From NCBI GenBank assembly GCA_937928085.1, contig CALFVU010000005.1, forward strand, positions 60,641 through 124,640: 64,000 bases of DNA, read 5' to 3'. Each line of letters begins with the position of its first letter. Within the stretch, counting starts at the first letter, position 1. Below are positions 1 to 9,476 of this stretch, piece by piece. The DNA is from an uncultured bacterium (GTDB lineage Bacteria > Spirochaetota > Leptospiria > Leptospirales > Leptonemataceae). The position numbers and the translations under genes are program-made. Below the pieces are notes generated by a model. It had not been told where the DNA came from. It worked only from the letters and a program-made list of their open reading frames with translations, and did no database searches.

Positions 1-3000
1 AGTGCATCTCGTAATTCTGACACATCTTCAATCATAAAATCTAAAATTCCGGTTTTATAGGCATCGTTTTCTGCACGTGATTTTTGATTAAATTCTTTAA
101 TGTATTGAATTCTTAAAGTTTCTGCTTCTTCGTCTTTTCCTTGTTTTTTTAGTTCAAAATATTTTTTTCCGTAAAATAAATCAAAAGCAGAATCTGCCCC
201 CATGACTGCCAAGATACTTTTTTTAAGAGCAAAAGAGATAATACATGGTCTTAAAAATTTGCTAAAAGCATGGATTTGTCTTCCTCCGTAGTTTTGATTT
301 AAAGTAACAGAAATAAGTGGTATTGTACTTAATACGTTTACATCTAAAGAACGCCCGCCAATTTGTTGAATTCTTAATCGTTCTTGTTTTGTTCCCGGTA
401 AAAATCCAGGAGCATTCGAAATCATAATAAGTGGTATTTGATTTCTTTCCACGAGCTCAGTAAATATTCTAAATTTTTCTGTACCCGGTGCATCTGGGGC
501 ACCTCCTAAAATATTGGGTTGATCTGCCATTACCGCAACTGTGTTTCCGTTTAATTTAGCAAAACCGGTTATCAAACTCGGTCCTTTTTGAGGATCATTC
601 ATTTCTTTCCACCATTCAATAAAAGAATTTTGATCAAATATCCTTAAAATAATTTTTTCGACCATATCAAAAGGTTGTGCTGCATTTTCTGGCAATTCTG
701 GTTTTTCTATAGGTGGTTGTATGATTTCACTTTCATTTTTTTCGGAAAGTAATTGAATAATTTTTAAGGATAAATCAAAAGCTTCTTCAATAGAACTTGC
801 AATGTGAGTAGATGAGTTTTTAATAAATTCTTTTTCTTTTTCTGTATAATCTTGATTTTTTACAAAAATCACAGCATCTGCTCCCATATGAAGCATTACT
901 TTTTGTAAACCACGTATTGATGTTGCAATATGTATTCTTGTTTTTGATTTAATTGTCATTAGTTTTAAAAACTCCTGTCTTGCTCGTAAAGTTAAGGCAT
1001 CGGTTCGAGGAGTTTCTCTAAACCATTCATCTCCTAGTACAATAATTTGATCAGTATTCAATTTTCTTGAGCTTATTAACAATTCTGTTGCTCGAATTAA
1101 AGCTTGATAGGATCGAAGACCAAAACGATTTCTCGGTCCCATGATTAATACAGGTCTTCCAGCGATTTTAGCAAATCCGCCGATCAATGCTCCAGAACCA
1201 TAATATTCTTCTTTAAAAGGTATATAAGTGTCTTCATCTGTATTTGCCTTTATAATATTGGGACTAAGCACATCATCGATCTGCAAAGAAATGTCAAAAT
1301 TTTTTAAGCTTCTTTTAATGGAGGATATTTTTTCTCTTTTTGCGAAGAGTTCGTGAATTCTTCGAATTATAGTCAATAAATGTAGATTACTTCTTGCTAT
1401 TAAATCTACAGTTCCAGTAATTCGACTCATAATTCTACCGCCACCAATCTCATAATTTGTAAGTTCTTCTCCTGTTACAGATTTAATTACAGCAGATCCC
1501 GTTAAAACTCTATAAGACTGTTCATCATCTACCATAATCTGTATCGCTGCCTGAGAAGAACCATACACATCCAACCCAGTAGAAGAACCTATACCAACTG
1601 CTACAATAAAAGTTTTTTGTTCTAAAGAAGCTGTGATGTGTAAATTTTCTAATTTATTGATTTCATTGATAATTTTTAAAAGCTTAGTATCGCTATGAAT
1701 TTTTATATACTCATAGATTTTAGCTGGAGAATATCCAGCACCAATTAAAGCATTTATAAAAAAACCTTCTGCTGCTCGATTTAAAGATACCATTCCTTGT
1801 TTTATATTTGCACCCGCTCCATCATTAAAAACATAAACTGGATATCCTTTAACAATTCCAATCCAGCAGGCTACGACATATTTTAAACCTTCTAAATCTC
1901 CAGTTGCACCCCCACTAATTCTTGAATCTTTAAGATATAATACTGCTGGGATTCCAGCCATAGTACCTATAAAGATTTTACTTCCAACTGTATTTTTTGT
2001 TTTGTAGATTGGATCATAATCTATGTAAGGCACTTGAATTTCTCGATAAGAATTGTGATCCAAACATTCTTGAACCCATAAGTCTACTGTCCATTTTCCA
2101 AGTTTATAAACATGAATCGTTTTTTCGTCAGCTGGTTCAGAACTAAAATAAGGAGAATCAGGATGATTATTAGCTAAAAGGTTTAACAAAACTTTTTTAT
2201 CTTTTTGTGTTACATAAAATTGTTTTTCTACGAGTTCTTCGCTAAATGGGGTTTTACATATTACGGAGACTAAGTTTAATTTAATAGAGGGATCATTAAA
2301 AAAAGGAATTAATCGAAACATCATATTAGTAAACACAAAATAATTAAATCTTTTAGGATTACTTGATGGTATATCGATGATTAATTCTTCATCATAGATA
2401 ATAATATCGATGTAGTTTCCATGTTTTCTATTTAATGATTGATAAGAATTTAAAACTCGAATTGCATCGATATTGATTCGTTCAACATTTTCACTTCCAA
2501 TAATGTATCCATCTTTGTGATAAGTAGGTATTACTTTTTCTATAATTCCAAATACAAAGTAAAACTCTTGACTTTCATTTTGTAATAAATAAATAAATAT
2601 ATTTTCTAAAGGAGAGAAAAGTTTATAAATTTTATAATTTTTACTTAAAAAATCTAATCTATTTTTTAATTTTTCTTTTACTTTTGGATTTAAATTTTCT
2701 GGTAATAAATTAAGTTCTTGTTTTTTTAATGATTCTTCGATAAGATTTTTAATAGATTCTCTATCATAATTTGTAAAATATAAAGGATCAGTTGTGATTT
2801 TTCTTAATTCATTAAGATATTTTCTGGAAACCCAATATGTAAGTTCTATATTCCAACGAGAAATTCCTAATTTATTTAGGGTTTCGGATATTTTAGTGGC
2901 AAGGGTAAGATCTTGTTCCGCTTCTTCTTGATTGATAAATTTTCTTAAAGTATTTTTTAAAAAATTTGATGGTTTTCTAAAATATTCAAAAAATTCTAAA

Positions 3001-5765
3001 ATATAAAAAATCGGCTCTACAAATTCCCTAGTAGAATGAAAAGATCTTAAAATAAAATAAAACCCTTTTTTAGCTAATGTAGCTTCGGATGTAGATCTCC
3101 AATTTTCGATGTTATATTTTTTGAAAATATTGCTAATTAAATAAGAATAAGGCGAAGGTGGTGTATAAGAAAAGTTATCCCAATTATAGAATAATTTATA
3201 AGTTTCTCTAAAATAAGAAGCATTTGTGACTAATAAAGGCGAAAAAAGTCGCTTTGTTTCACTGTAAATTTGTATTAAATTTAGAAAGATTTTTTCGCTA
3301 AAAATTTTTGTAAGATCATATCCTTTAGGGATTTGTTTAATTATATTTGTAATAGAATTATATAAGTTTTTATATTCTAAATTAAAACCAGAATACAAGC
3401 TTTCTAATAATTTAACTATTGAAGGAAAACAAGTATCAATGTTAGAAAGTATTTTTTGTTCCATTTCATCATTAAATAAAAAATTACAAAAATCAGGTTC
3501 ATATAAACTTATATCGATTTTTGGAATAGGACTATAATCAGAAATACTTTGTTGCTCTTCAGATTCAGGTTTAATATAAAATAGTACTTCTCCTTCTGTG
3601 ATAGGTTTACCTATGATTTTATTATCTCCTGTGGTAGCCAATACTAATTTGTTCAAATCTCCATTTTCGATTATATATTCAATAGTTCCTTCGTATGGAG
3701 AATAAATTGTTGTTTCCATTTTCATCGCAGAAAGAATCAATAAAGGCTGTTCTTTTTTTACTTTTTCTCCTTTTTTTATATTATTTGCAAATTTTACAAA
3801 AGTGGCTTGAATTGGAGAACGAATGAGTCCAATCGGATCTTTTTTTGTAGTATGTCCTTTAAGAATTATATGTACTTTATAATAATGAATCTTTCCATTG
3901 TCGTCATTAAAACGAATTATACTAAAGGACGGTCTTCTATCTACTCTTACAGGATAAATTTTATTTTGATATCGAAACGTATAATCGTCCCCTTCTGATA
4001 AAGAAGGTAAAAATTTGATTTTTCCAAAATACTGGTTATTAATAAAAACATAAAACTCTTCGATTTGGATTTGAATTAATTTTACTTCGTATCTTTTATT
4101 ATAAAATTCAATATCAAAACTTTCGGGTAAATAAAATAATTCCATTCTATGTAAAATTTCTTCTAAATCTTTATATTGAAATAATTCATTTACTTTTTCG
4201 TTTTGAATTTTAATGAATTCAGAAGTAGTACTGAAAATAATCACTTTTATGAATAAATCATCATTCAATTCTGGAAAACATAAGTCTGGATTTTCTTCTA
4301 AAATTCGATTACTATAATCTCCTTTTCTAAATTTTTCAGAACGAATAATTCTTAATAATTGATTGATATTTGTAGTGATACCTCGAATATATAATTCATT
4401 TAATGCCCTCTCCATTCTTAAAATAGCTTCTTTACGGGTTGCACCCCACGAGATTAATTTTCCAATCATAGGATCATAATCGGGCAGGATTCTGTCGCCT
4501 CTTTTAAAACCAAAATCGCATCGAATTCCATTAAAGGTTGGTAAATCTAAATCTTCGATTTTGCCAGGTGCTGGTGTGTAATTATTTTCGGGATCTTCTG
4601 CATAAATTCTACATTCGATCGTATGCTCTTGATTTAAAAATCTTTTTTCTAGTACTATGTTATAAGGAATTTCGTATTCTCGTCCATCAAAAAGTAGAAT
4701 TTGCCATTTAGCAAGATCAATACCTAGAGTTTGATCAGTTACGGGATGTTCCACCTGAAGTCGAGTATTGATTTCTAAGAAACCATAACTATCGGAGTCG
4801 GGATCATACAAAAATTCTACAGTTCCTGCACCTCCATTATTTTCGTATCCCGAAATTCTTGCCATGTTTTCAGCTGCAGCAAGTAATGATAATTTTGTGT
4901 AATTGGTTAAAAAGTTATCTCCGGTTTCTTCTATGATTTTTTGATTTCTCCTTTGAACAGCACATTTTCGAATACCAACCGCTAAACCATTAAAGATCTG
5001 TACTTCGATATGTACTGGATTGACGATAAATTTTTCTAAGTAAAAACTGTCATCGTTATATAAAATTTTACCTATTCGTTTGCAAGACTCAATAGCTTTT
5101 TCTAAATCTTCTTCTTTAAACACCGCTTGCATTCCTTTTCCACCACCACCTGCATTTAATTTTACAATCACGGGATATCCAATTTTTTTTGCTTCTTGAT
5201 AAGCTTCTTCCAAACTATGGATTTGATCACTTCCGCTAAAAAGAGGAACTCCATATTTTTTTGCAAGATTACGAGCATCTAACTTATTTCCAACTTTTCT
5301 CATAATCGAAGAATCAGGTCCCATAAAAATAATTTCTTTTTTATAGTATTCTGAGGCTATTTTAATCGCATCTACAAAATCGGGGTTTTCTGATAAAAAT
5401 CCATATCCAGGATAAATTGCATTTGCATTACTTACAATCGCAGCTGCAATTACACATGGAATATTGATATAATTCAAACTATTTCCAATAAAAACAACTT
5501 CGTCTGAAGTTTCGTACCATGTTTGACCTCTATCAGGATCAGTAACGATAGATATAGAAGGTATTCCTTCTTCTCTTAGAGATAAAAAAAATCGTTTCGC
5601 TATTTCGCCTCGATTCGCTATCAATACTTTTTGTAATCTGCCAGTTCTCTTTTTTTTAACTCCTTCGAATTTTTCTAATCCAGGATTAAGCTGATATAAT
5701 AACTTGATTTCGCTTTCTATTTGTTCAATTAATGTTTTTGTTTTGTTTTGTAACGTTTGTTCCAC
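1..5765 (-). CDS. Single-chain, eukaryote-like multidomain acetyl/acyl-CoA carboxylase (3' end cut by window)
   Basis: This open frame of about 1,920 codons runs off the window edge; the last residues resemble the end of a carboxyltransferase domain, so little seems to be missing. Domains in order are: biotin carboxylase (VLIANRGEIA near residue 50, ATP-grasp loop GGGGKGMQAV at about 206-215, EINTRLQVEHPVT), then a biotinyl domain with AMKMET whose biotin-accepting lysine is residue 682, then about 500 residues of low-similarity central region, then a carboxyltransferase domain from about residue 1190. This is the BC-BT-BCCP-central-CT order of eukaryotic ACC, whereas most bacteria use separate AccA, B, C and D subunits. 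I chose the GTG start at 5765 because AAGGAG lies 6 bases upstream; an in-frame ATG lies 30 bases further upstream. It should make malonyl-CoA or a related carboxylated acyl-CoA in the cytoplasm. The substrate is inferred; propionyl- or long-chain acyl-CoA are alternatives. Confidence 0.9.
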   Translation of the reverse strand, partial: MEQTLQNKTKTLIEQIESEIKLLYQLNPGLEKFEGVKKKRTGRLQKVLIANRGEIAKRFFLSLREEGIPSISIVTDPDRGQTWYETSDEVVFIGNSLNYINIPCVIAAAIVSNANAIYPGYGFLSENPDFVDAIKIASEYYKKEIIFMGPDSSIMRKVGNKLDARNLAKKYGVPLFSGSDQIHSLEEAYQEAKKIGYPVIVKLNAGGGGKGMQAVFKEEDLEKAIESCKRIGKILYNDDSFYLEKFIVNPVHIEVQIFNGLAVGIRKCAVQRRNQKIIEETGDNFLTNYTKLSLLAAAENMARISGYENNGGAGTVEFLYDPDSDSYGFLEINTRLQVEHPVTDQTLGIDLAKWQILLFDGREYEIPYNIVLEKRFLNQEHTIECRIYAEDPENNYTPAPGKIEDLDLPTFNGIRCDFGFKRGDRILPDYDPMIGKLISWGATRKEAILRMERALNELYIRGITTNINQLLRIIRSEKFRKGDYSNRILEENPDLCFPELNDDLFIKVIIFSTTSEFIKIQNEKVNELFQYKDLEEILHRMELFYLPESFDIEFYNKRYEVKLIQIQIEEFYVFINNQYFGKIKFLPSLSEGDDYTFRYQNKIYPVRVDRRPSFSIIRFNDDNGKIHYYKVHIILKGHTTKKDPIGLIRSPIQATFVKFANNIKKGEKVKKEQPLLILSAMKMETTIYSPYEGTIEYIIENGDLNKLVLATTGDNKIIGKPITEGEVLFYIKPESEEQQSISDYSPIPKIDISLYEPDFCNFLFNDEMEQKILSNIDTCFPSIVKLLESLYSGFNLEYKNLYNSITNIIKQIPKGYDLTKIFSEKIFLNLIQIYSETKRLFSPLLVTNASYFRETYKLFYNWDNFSYTPPSPYSYLISNIFKKYNIENWRSTSEATLAKKGFYFILRSFHSTREFVEPIFYILEFFEYFRKPSNFLKNTLRKFINQEEAEQDLTLATKISETLNKLGISRWNIELTYWVSRKYLNELRKITTDPLYFTNYDRESIKNLIEESLKKQELNLLPENLNPKVKEKLKNRLDFLSKNYKIYKLFSPLENIFIYLLQNESQEFYFVFGIIEKVIPTYHKDGYIIGSENVERINIDAIRVLNSYQSLNRKHGNYIDIIIYDEELIIDIPSSNPKRFNYFVFTNMMFRLIPFFNDPSIKLNLVSVICKTPFSEELVEKQFYVTQKDKKVLLNLLANNHPDSPYFSSEPADEKTIHVYKLGKWTVDLWVQECLDHNSYREIQVPYIDYDPIYKTKNTVGSKIFIGTMAGIPAVLYLKDSRISGGATGDLEGLKYVVACWIGIVKGYPVYVFNDGAGANIKQGMVSLNRAAEGFFINALIGAGYSPAKIYEYIKIHSDTKLLKIINEINKLENLHITASLEQKTFIVAVGIGSSTGLDVYGSSQAAIQIMVDDEQSYRVLTGSAVIKSVTGEELTNYEIGGGRIMSRITGTVDLIARSNLHLLTIIRRIHELFAKREKISSIKRSLKNFDISLQIDDVLSPNIIKANTDEDTYIPFKEEYYGSGALIGGFAKIAGRPVLIMGPRNRFGLRSYQALIRATELLISSRKLNTDQIIVLGDEWFRETPRTDALTLRARQEFLKLMTIKSKTRIHIATSIRGLQKVMLHMGADAVIFVKNQDYTEKEKEFIKNSSTHIASSIEEAFDLSLKIIQLLSEKNESEIIQPPIEKPELPENAAQPFDMVEKIILRIFDQNSFIEWWKEMNDPQKGPSLITGFAKLNGNTVAVMADQPNILGGAPDAPGTEKFRIFTELVERNQIPLIMISNAPGFLPGTKQERLRIQQIGGRSLDVNVLSTIPLISVTLNQNYGGRQIHAFSKFLRPCIISFALKKSILAVMGADSAFDLFYGKKYFELKKQGKDEEAETLRIQYIKEFNQKSRAENDAYKTGILDFMIEDVSELRDA

Positions 5766-5893
5766 GAACTGCTCCTTATAATGAATAATATTCATAAAAT
5801 TTTATAAATTTATTTTTTTTCTATTTAATAAAAGTCAAACATAAAAAGCTGATAAATATTGACGGAGTTTTGTTTTTTTTTTTCGTGTCTCTA

Positions 5894-7084
5894 ATGATTC
5901 CATTTTTTCTAAATGAAGGTCGTAATAATAAAAAGTTTTTTGTTCAATTTGGAGGACAGGGAAATTCATTTTTAAAAGAAATGCAAATTTTATATGAACG
6001 AAAAGAGCTAAAAGAATTTTTTTATACCGCTTTTGAAGCAATTGGATATTGTTTACATAGAGATGATATTCAATCAGAATCCAAAATTTTTTATCCAGAG
6101 GGGTTTCCTTTAAAAGATTGGTTAGAAAAAAAAAGTTTTCCAGACGAATCATATCTTTCTATTTGTACGATTACTTTTCCAGGAAATCAAATTACCCAGT
6201 TAGCTACATTGTATTTATTTTTACAAAGTGGATATGATCCTGATGAGTTTCTCAATTATGTTCATTCAGCAACAGGACATAGTGGGGGATTGCAAGCAGC
6301 TGTTATATTTGCATTAGGTAAAAAAGGAAAAGATTTATTAGAAATAATTTATAAATTTATTATATGGTATACAGTAGCAGGGTATTATTCTCAAAAAGCG
6401 TATGGATTCCATAAAGTACCAGACCATTTATTGGAGTGGAGTTTAGCACATGATAGACAGAAACCTTTTCCTATGGCGGTAGTCACCAATTTAATGTATG
6501 AAGAATTATGTTCTTTTATTGAAAAGTTTCATCAAAATCATCCCGAGACTTTAGAATTTCCATTAAAAATTTCTTTAATCAATGGTAAAACTATTTTTGT
6601 TGTTACAGGTCATGCAAAAGATTTAGTGCTATTTCGAAAGGAATTTTATTCTTTGTTTATAGAAAAAAAAGTTCAATGGAGTTATGTTCCTGTTTCTATA
6701 CCCTTTCACAGATACGATACAATGAAAGAAAAAATTTTTGATTTTTATAGTGATCCAGCGTGCAAATATTTAAACATAAAAGGAAGCGATTTAAAAATTC
6801 CTGTTATTTCTTTTACTGATAGTAGCAATTTACAAACAGTAGAAAATCTTGGAGTATATTTAGCTGACGTAATGATGAATCAGGTTTTGTATTGGGAGAA
6901 ATCTATTTATCCCGTTTTACAAGAAAATACTGTTATTGATTATGTTTTAGATTTTGGACCGGGTAAAATCACCACTATTTTAACAAAAGGATTCTTAGAA
7001 AATTCCAATCACTCAAAAAAGATCTCTGTAATTTCATTTGTAGGAAGGTCCGGTATATCCCAAATCTTAAAAGCTAAAGAATGA
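5894..7084 (+). CDS. Stand-alone acyltransferase (MPT/AT domain) of fungal/mycobacterial FAS-I type
   Basis: The protein is about 396 residues. It carries FGGQG near the N-terminus, the nucleophile elbow ATGHSGG (FAS-I beta subunits have ATGHSQG), and LDFGPG towards the C-terminus, which is typical of the acyl/malonyl-palmitoyl transferase domain of type I fatty acid synthases. Discrete bacterial FabD proteins are shorter (about 310 residues) and usually have GHSLG. The likely role is transfer of an acyl or malonyl group between CoA and a carrier protein. The gene starts about 130 bases from the divergent giant carboxylase, which would supply malonyl-CoA. The start is uncertain: TTG 5870 and GTG 5885 are in frame upstream, but a GGAG at 5864-5867 fits neither spacing well. 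Its 3' end overlaps the next gene by four bases (ATGA). Confidence 0.75.
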   Translation: MIPFFLNEGRNNKKFFVQFGGQGNSFLKEMQILYERKELKEFFYTAFEAIGYCLHRDDIQSESKIFYPEGFPLKDWLEKKSFPDESYLSICTITFPGNQITQLATLYLFLQSGYDPDEFLNYVHSATGHSGGLQAAVIFALGKKGKDLLEIIYKFIIWYTVAGYYSQKAYGFHKVPDHLLEWSLAHDRQKPFPMAVVTNLMYEELCSFIEKFHQNHPETLEFPLKISLINGKTIFVVTGHAKDLVLFRKEFYSLFIEKKVQWSYVPVSIPFHRYDTMKEKIFDFYSDPACKYLNIKGSDLKIPVISFTDSSNLQTVENLGVYLADVMMNQVLYWEKSIYPVLQENTVIDYVLDFGPGKITTILTKGFLENSNHSKKISVISFVGRSGISQILKAKE

Positions 7085-8331
7085 AATTTATTTCTTCTTT
7101 AGACAGATTTTTAATAAATAAAAAAAAAATTCTTCCTAAGAATTCTAAAATTGGGTTATTCACAAACCAAGTTTCTTTTTCTTTTTTATACAAAAAATAT
7201 AGTTTTGAATTACTAGAACCCGATATAATTTTTTTATTAGAACATGGTTTTTTTTCTGAATTTCAGGATCAAGTTTCTCTTAAAGAAATACAAACATACC
7301 AAAAATGGTATTGTACAAAATGGATTTCTTTATACGGAGAGGAAGAATCAAGTCTTTATCCAAAGAAAGAAGTGATTCAAAATTTAAATTGGTTAATCAT
7401 TGATCTTCAGGATGTGGGAAGTCGATACTATACTTTTTTAAATTCAGTGTTTTATGCTTTGGAAGTGGTCTATAAAGAACATTTAGAATGTAATTTTGTA
7501 ATTTTAGATAGACCAAATCCTTTAGTCAAGAATGAATCAAGAAGAAATGTAGAGGGAAGTCCTTTAAAAAAACCCTATCAATCTTTTGTAGGGATCGAAG
7601 GAGTTTTACATCGTCATGGATTTACATCTGCGGAATTGATCCATTATTTTATTGATCAATTCAAAAATTTAAAAAATCGTTGTAAGATTTGGGTAGTTCC
7701 TTTTGATCCAAATATACCAATTCAAGAAATTTCAAAAGGTAAAAAATTTTCAGAACAAATCCCATTAAGCAGTAAAAAAATTTTGTTGGATTTTGAAATT
7801 TATCCCTCACCAAATATGCCTTCTTTAAAAACTGCAAAAGTATATACAGGACAGTGTTTACTTGAGGGTACTAATCTAAGTGAAGGAAGGGGAACAACAA
7901 AACCTTTTGAAATTTTTGGCGCTCCTTTTATAACAGAAAGTATTTTAGAACAGATTTCAGAAGATCCTGTTTTTTCTAAGTTAGGAGTTATTTTAAGAAA
8001 ATTGAAATTTATACCTACAAGTAGTAAATATAAAAATACAATATGTAATGGATGGCAACTTCATATTATTAGCGAAAAAAAATATCATTCGTTACTTGCG
8101 ACTATGATTCTTTTAAAAAAATTAAAACAACTTTGCCCGGAGTTTGATTGGTATAAAGGTGTTTATGAATTCAAATCTCAATTTTTAGCTATTGAGTACT
8201 TATTAGGAGATGATTTTCTTTTTCAATTTATCAATTCTAATTCTATATCAATAGACGAACTCTTTTCGTATTTAAATCAACAACAATCAAAATGGAAGGT
8301 TCTCACTAAAAAATATTATTTATATAAATAA
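7081..8331 (+). CDS. namZ: DUF1343 / NamZ-type exo-beta-N-acetylmuramidase
   Basis: The 416-residue protein shows DUF1343 hallmarks: LFTNQVS, DLQDVGSRYYT, LDRPNPL, VEGSPL, PSPNMP and LEGTNLSEGRGTTKPFE followed by GAP. Characterised NamZ enzymes release N-acetylmuramic acid from the ends of peptidoglycan fragments, so a cell-wall recycling role is expected. No signal peptide is obvious at the annotated start, so it would be cytoplasmic unless the start is wrong. The ATG overlaps the stop of the acyltransferase gene (ATGA), suggesting translational coupling, although the two functions have no clear link. The stop codon lies inside a long AT palindrome. Confidence 0.88.
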   Translation: MKFISSLDRFLINKKKILPKNSKIGLFTNQVSFSFLYKKYSFELLEPDIIFLLEHGFFSEFQDQVSLKEIQTYQKWYCTKWISLYGEEESSLYPKKEVIQNLNWLIIDLQDVGSRYYTFLNSVFYALEVVYKEHLECNFVILDRPNPLVKNESRRNVEGSPLKKPYQSFVGIEGVLHRHGFTSAELIHYFIDQFKNLKNRCKIWVVPFDPNIPIQEISKGKKFSEQIPLSSKKILLDFEIYPSPNMPSLKTAKVYTGQCLLEGTNLSEGRGTTKPFEIFGAPFITESILEQISEDPVFSKLGVILRKLKFIPTSSKYKNTICNGWQLHIISEKKYHSLLATMILLKKLKQLCPEFDWYKGVYEFKSQFLAIEYLLGDDFLFQFINSNSISIDELFSYLNQQQSKWKVLTKKYYLYK

Positions 8332-8354
8332 ATTTTAATTAAAATTTATTTATA
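8323..8354. terminator. 32-bp perfect AT palindrome over the namZ stop codon
   Basis: Bases 8323-8338 and 8339-8354 are exact reverse complements, centred on TTAA/TTAA, and the palindrome includes the namZ TAA. It consists only of A and T, so the RNA hairpin would be weaker than a classic terminator and no separate U-tract follows. It may be an end-of-transcript structure. The next 270 bases, up to the convergent gene, hold nothing I can recognise. Confidence 0.4.
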
Positions 8355-8623
8355 CTAGAGTATCAAATTAGCCTTTTGGTTCAAAAAAAAATTGAAAAGC
8401 TTTTATGGTCGTAACGTAATAAAAATTGTTTTTTAACTTGATAATCTAAAAAAAATCATCTTCAAAAATATGCTACAGCAAAGCTTATACTATGTTTTAT
8501 CTTCATTAAGATATGTTTTTGATTAAGTGGGATTCATTTCAATACCAAAGAATTAATTTGTTTAACAAGATTTACCACATAAAAAAATTAAATGAAAAAT
8601 TTAAAAAAATAATAATCATCGAT

Positions 8624-8977
8624 TCAGGTTTTAAAAGTAATTAACCAAATTCCAATTACAAGAAATATAATTCCTATCCATTGGATGAAAGTCATATTTT
8701 CATTAAATAAGTATTTAGATGCAATAATAACAATTGCAAAACCTGCAGATGTCATAATAGGATAAGTAATACTTAAAGCGAATCCGCGAGATAATACATA
8801 TCGATATGCCAAAAAAGCAAGACAGAAACTTATCAAACCAGAAATCAAATAAAAGTTTGTTATTATATCTATCAGATTTTCTTTATTTGTATTTGTTGTA
8901 CTTGCTTTTACTAAAATATTAGCTATAGCATTTAAAATAATAGCAATAAGTAAAACCAATAATGTTAAAGAATTCAT
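8624..8977 (-). CDS. Small four-helix SMR/DMT-type transporter
   Basis: This 117-residue protein is almost entirely hydrophobic, with four predicted membrane segments, the size and pattern of small multidrug resistance (EmrE-like) proteins. The region SRGFALSITYPIMTSAGFA resembles the helix-3 segment around the conserved Y-P of SMR proteins. Family members export quaternary ammonium compounds, guanidinium or polyamines, or flip undecaprenyl-linked sugars (ArnE/F type); the sequence does not say which. It stands alone on the minus strand, convergent with namZ. Confidence 0.72.
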   Translation of the reverse strand: MNSLTLLVLLIAIILNAIANILVKASTTNTNKENLIDIITNFYLISGLISFCLAFLAYRYVLSRGFALSITYPIMTSAGFAIVIIASKYLFNENMTFIQWIGIIFLVIGIWLITFKT

Positions 8978-9131
8978 AATTCAACCTTATAAAAATAATA
9001 CAATCAAATCCTTATAACTGGCAATTAAAGTCAAACAGAATATGTTTTTTCTTACGATTATAGAATATAATTTTTTCAATTCCTTGTATTTACGCTTGAC
9101 TTTAACATATAATCCTTTTATTTTTTTACAT

Positions 9132-9365
9132 ATGACGGAATTATCTAAAATTTTTATCGTTTTAGGAATTGCATTTATGATTGCAGGTATATTTATACAT
9201 TTTTTTTCTAATCTTCCCCTTGGCTTTTTTGGAAATTTACCAGGTGATATTAAAATCGAAAAAGAAAATTTTAAATTTTATTTTCCTTTAACTACGTCTA
9301 TTATTATAAGCATTTTACTGTCGATTCTTTTGTTCGTAATCAATATAATATTCAAACAAAAATAA
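9132..9365 (+). CDS. DUF2905 small membrane protein
   Basis: The 77-residue protein has an N-terminal hydrophobic helix, the family signature LPGDIKIEKENFKFYFPLTTSI and a C-terminal helix; this matches DUF2905. I chose the ATG at 9132 because family members begin right at the first helix; the open frame extends 30 codons upstream without a plausible start context. The function of the family is not known. It is a single-gene unit. Confidence 0.8.
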   Translation: MTELSKIFIVLGIAFMIAGIFIHFFSNLPLGFFGNLPGDIKIEKENFKFYFPLTTSIIISILLSILLFVINIIFKQK

Positions 9366-9476
9366 CAACATAAAAATAAAAAAAAATTACATTTTTTAGC
9401 TTTTTTTAAAAATTACTTGATTATTTGAGAGTTTAGTAAAAAATACAAGTATTTAAATTTTAATTTAGGAGTAATT

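Noticed and set aside
5835..6152. Minus-strand 105-codon frame opposite the acyltransferase gene
   Set aside because: It is antisense to clear FAS-I-type motifs and has no family features.
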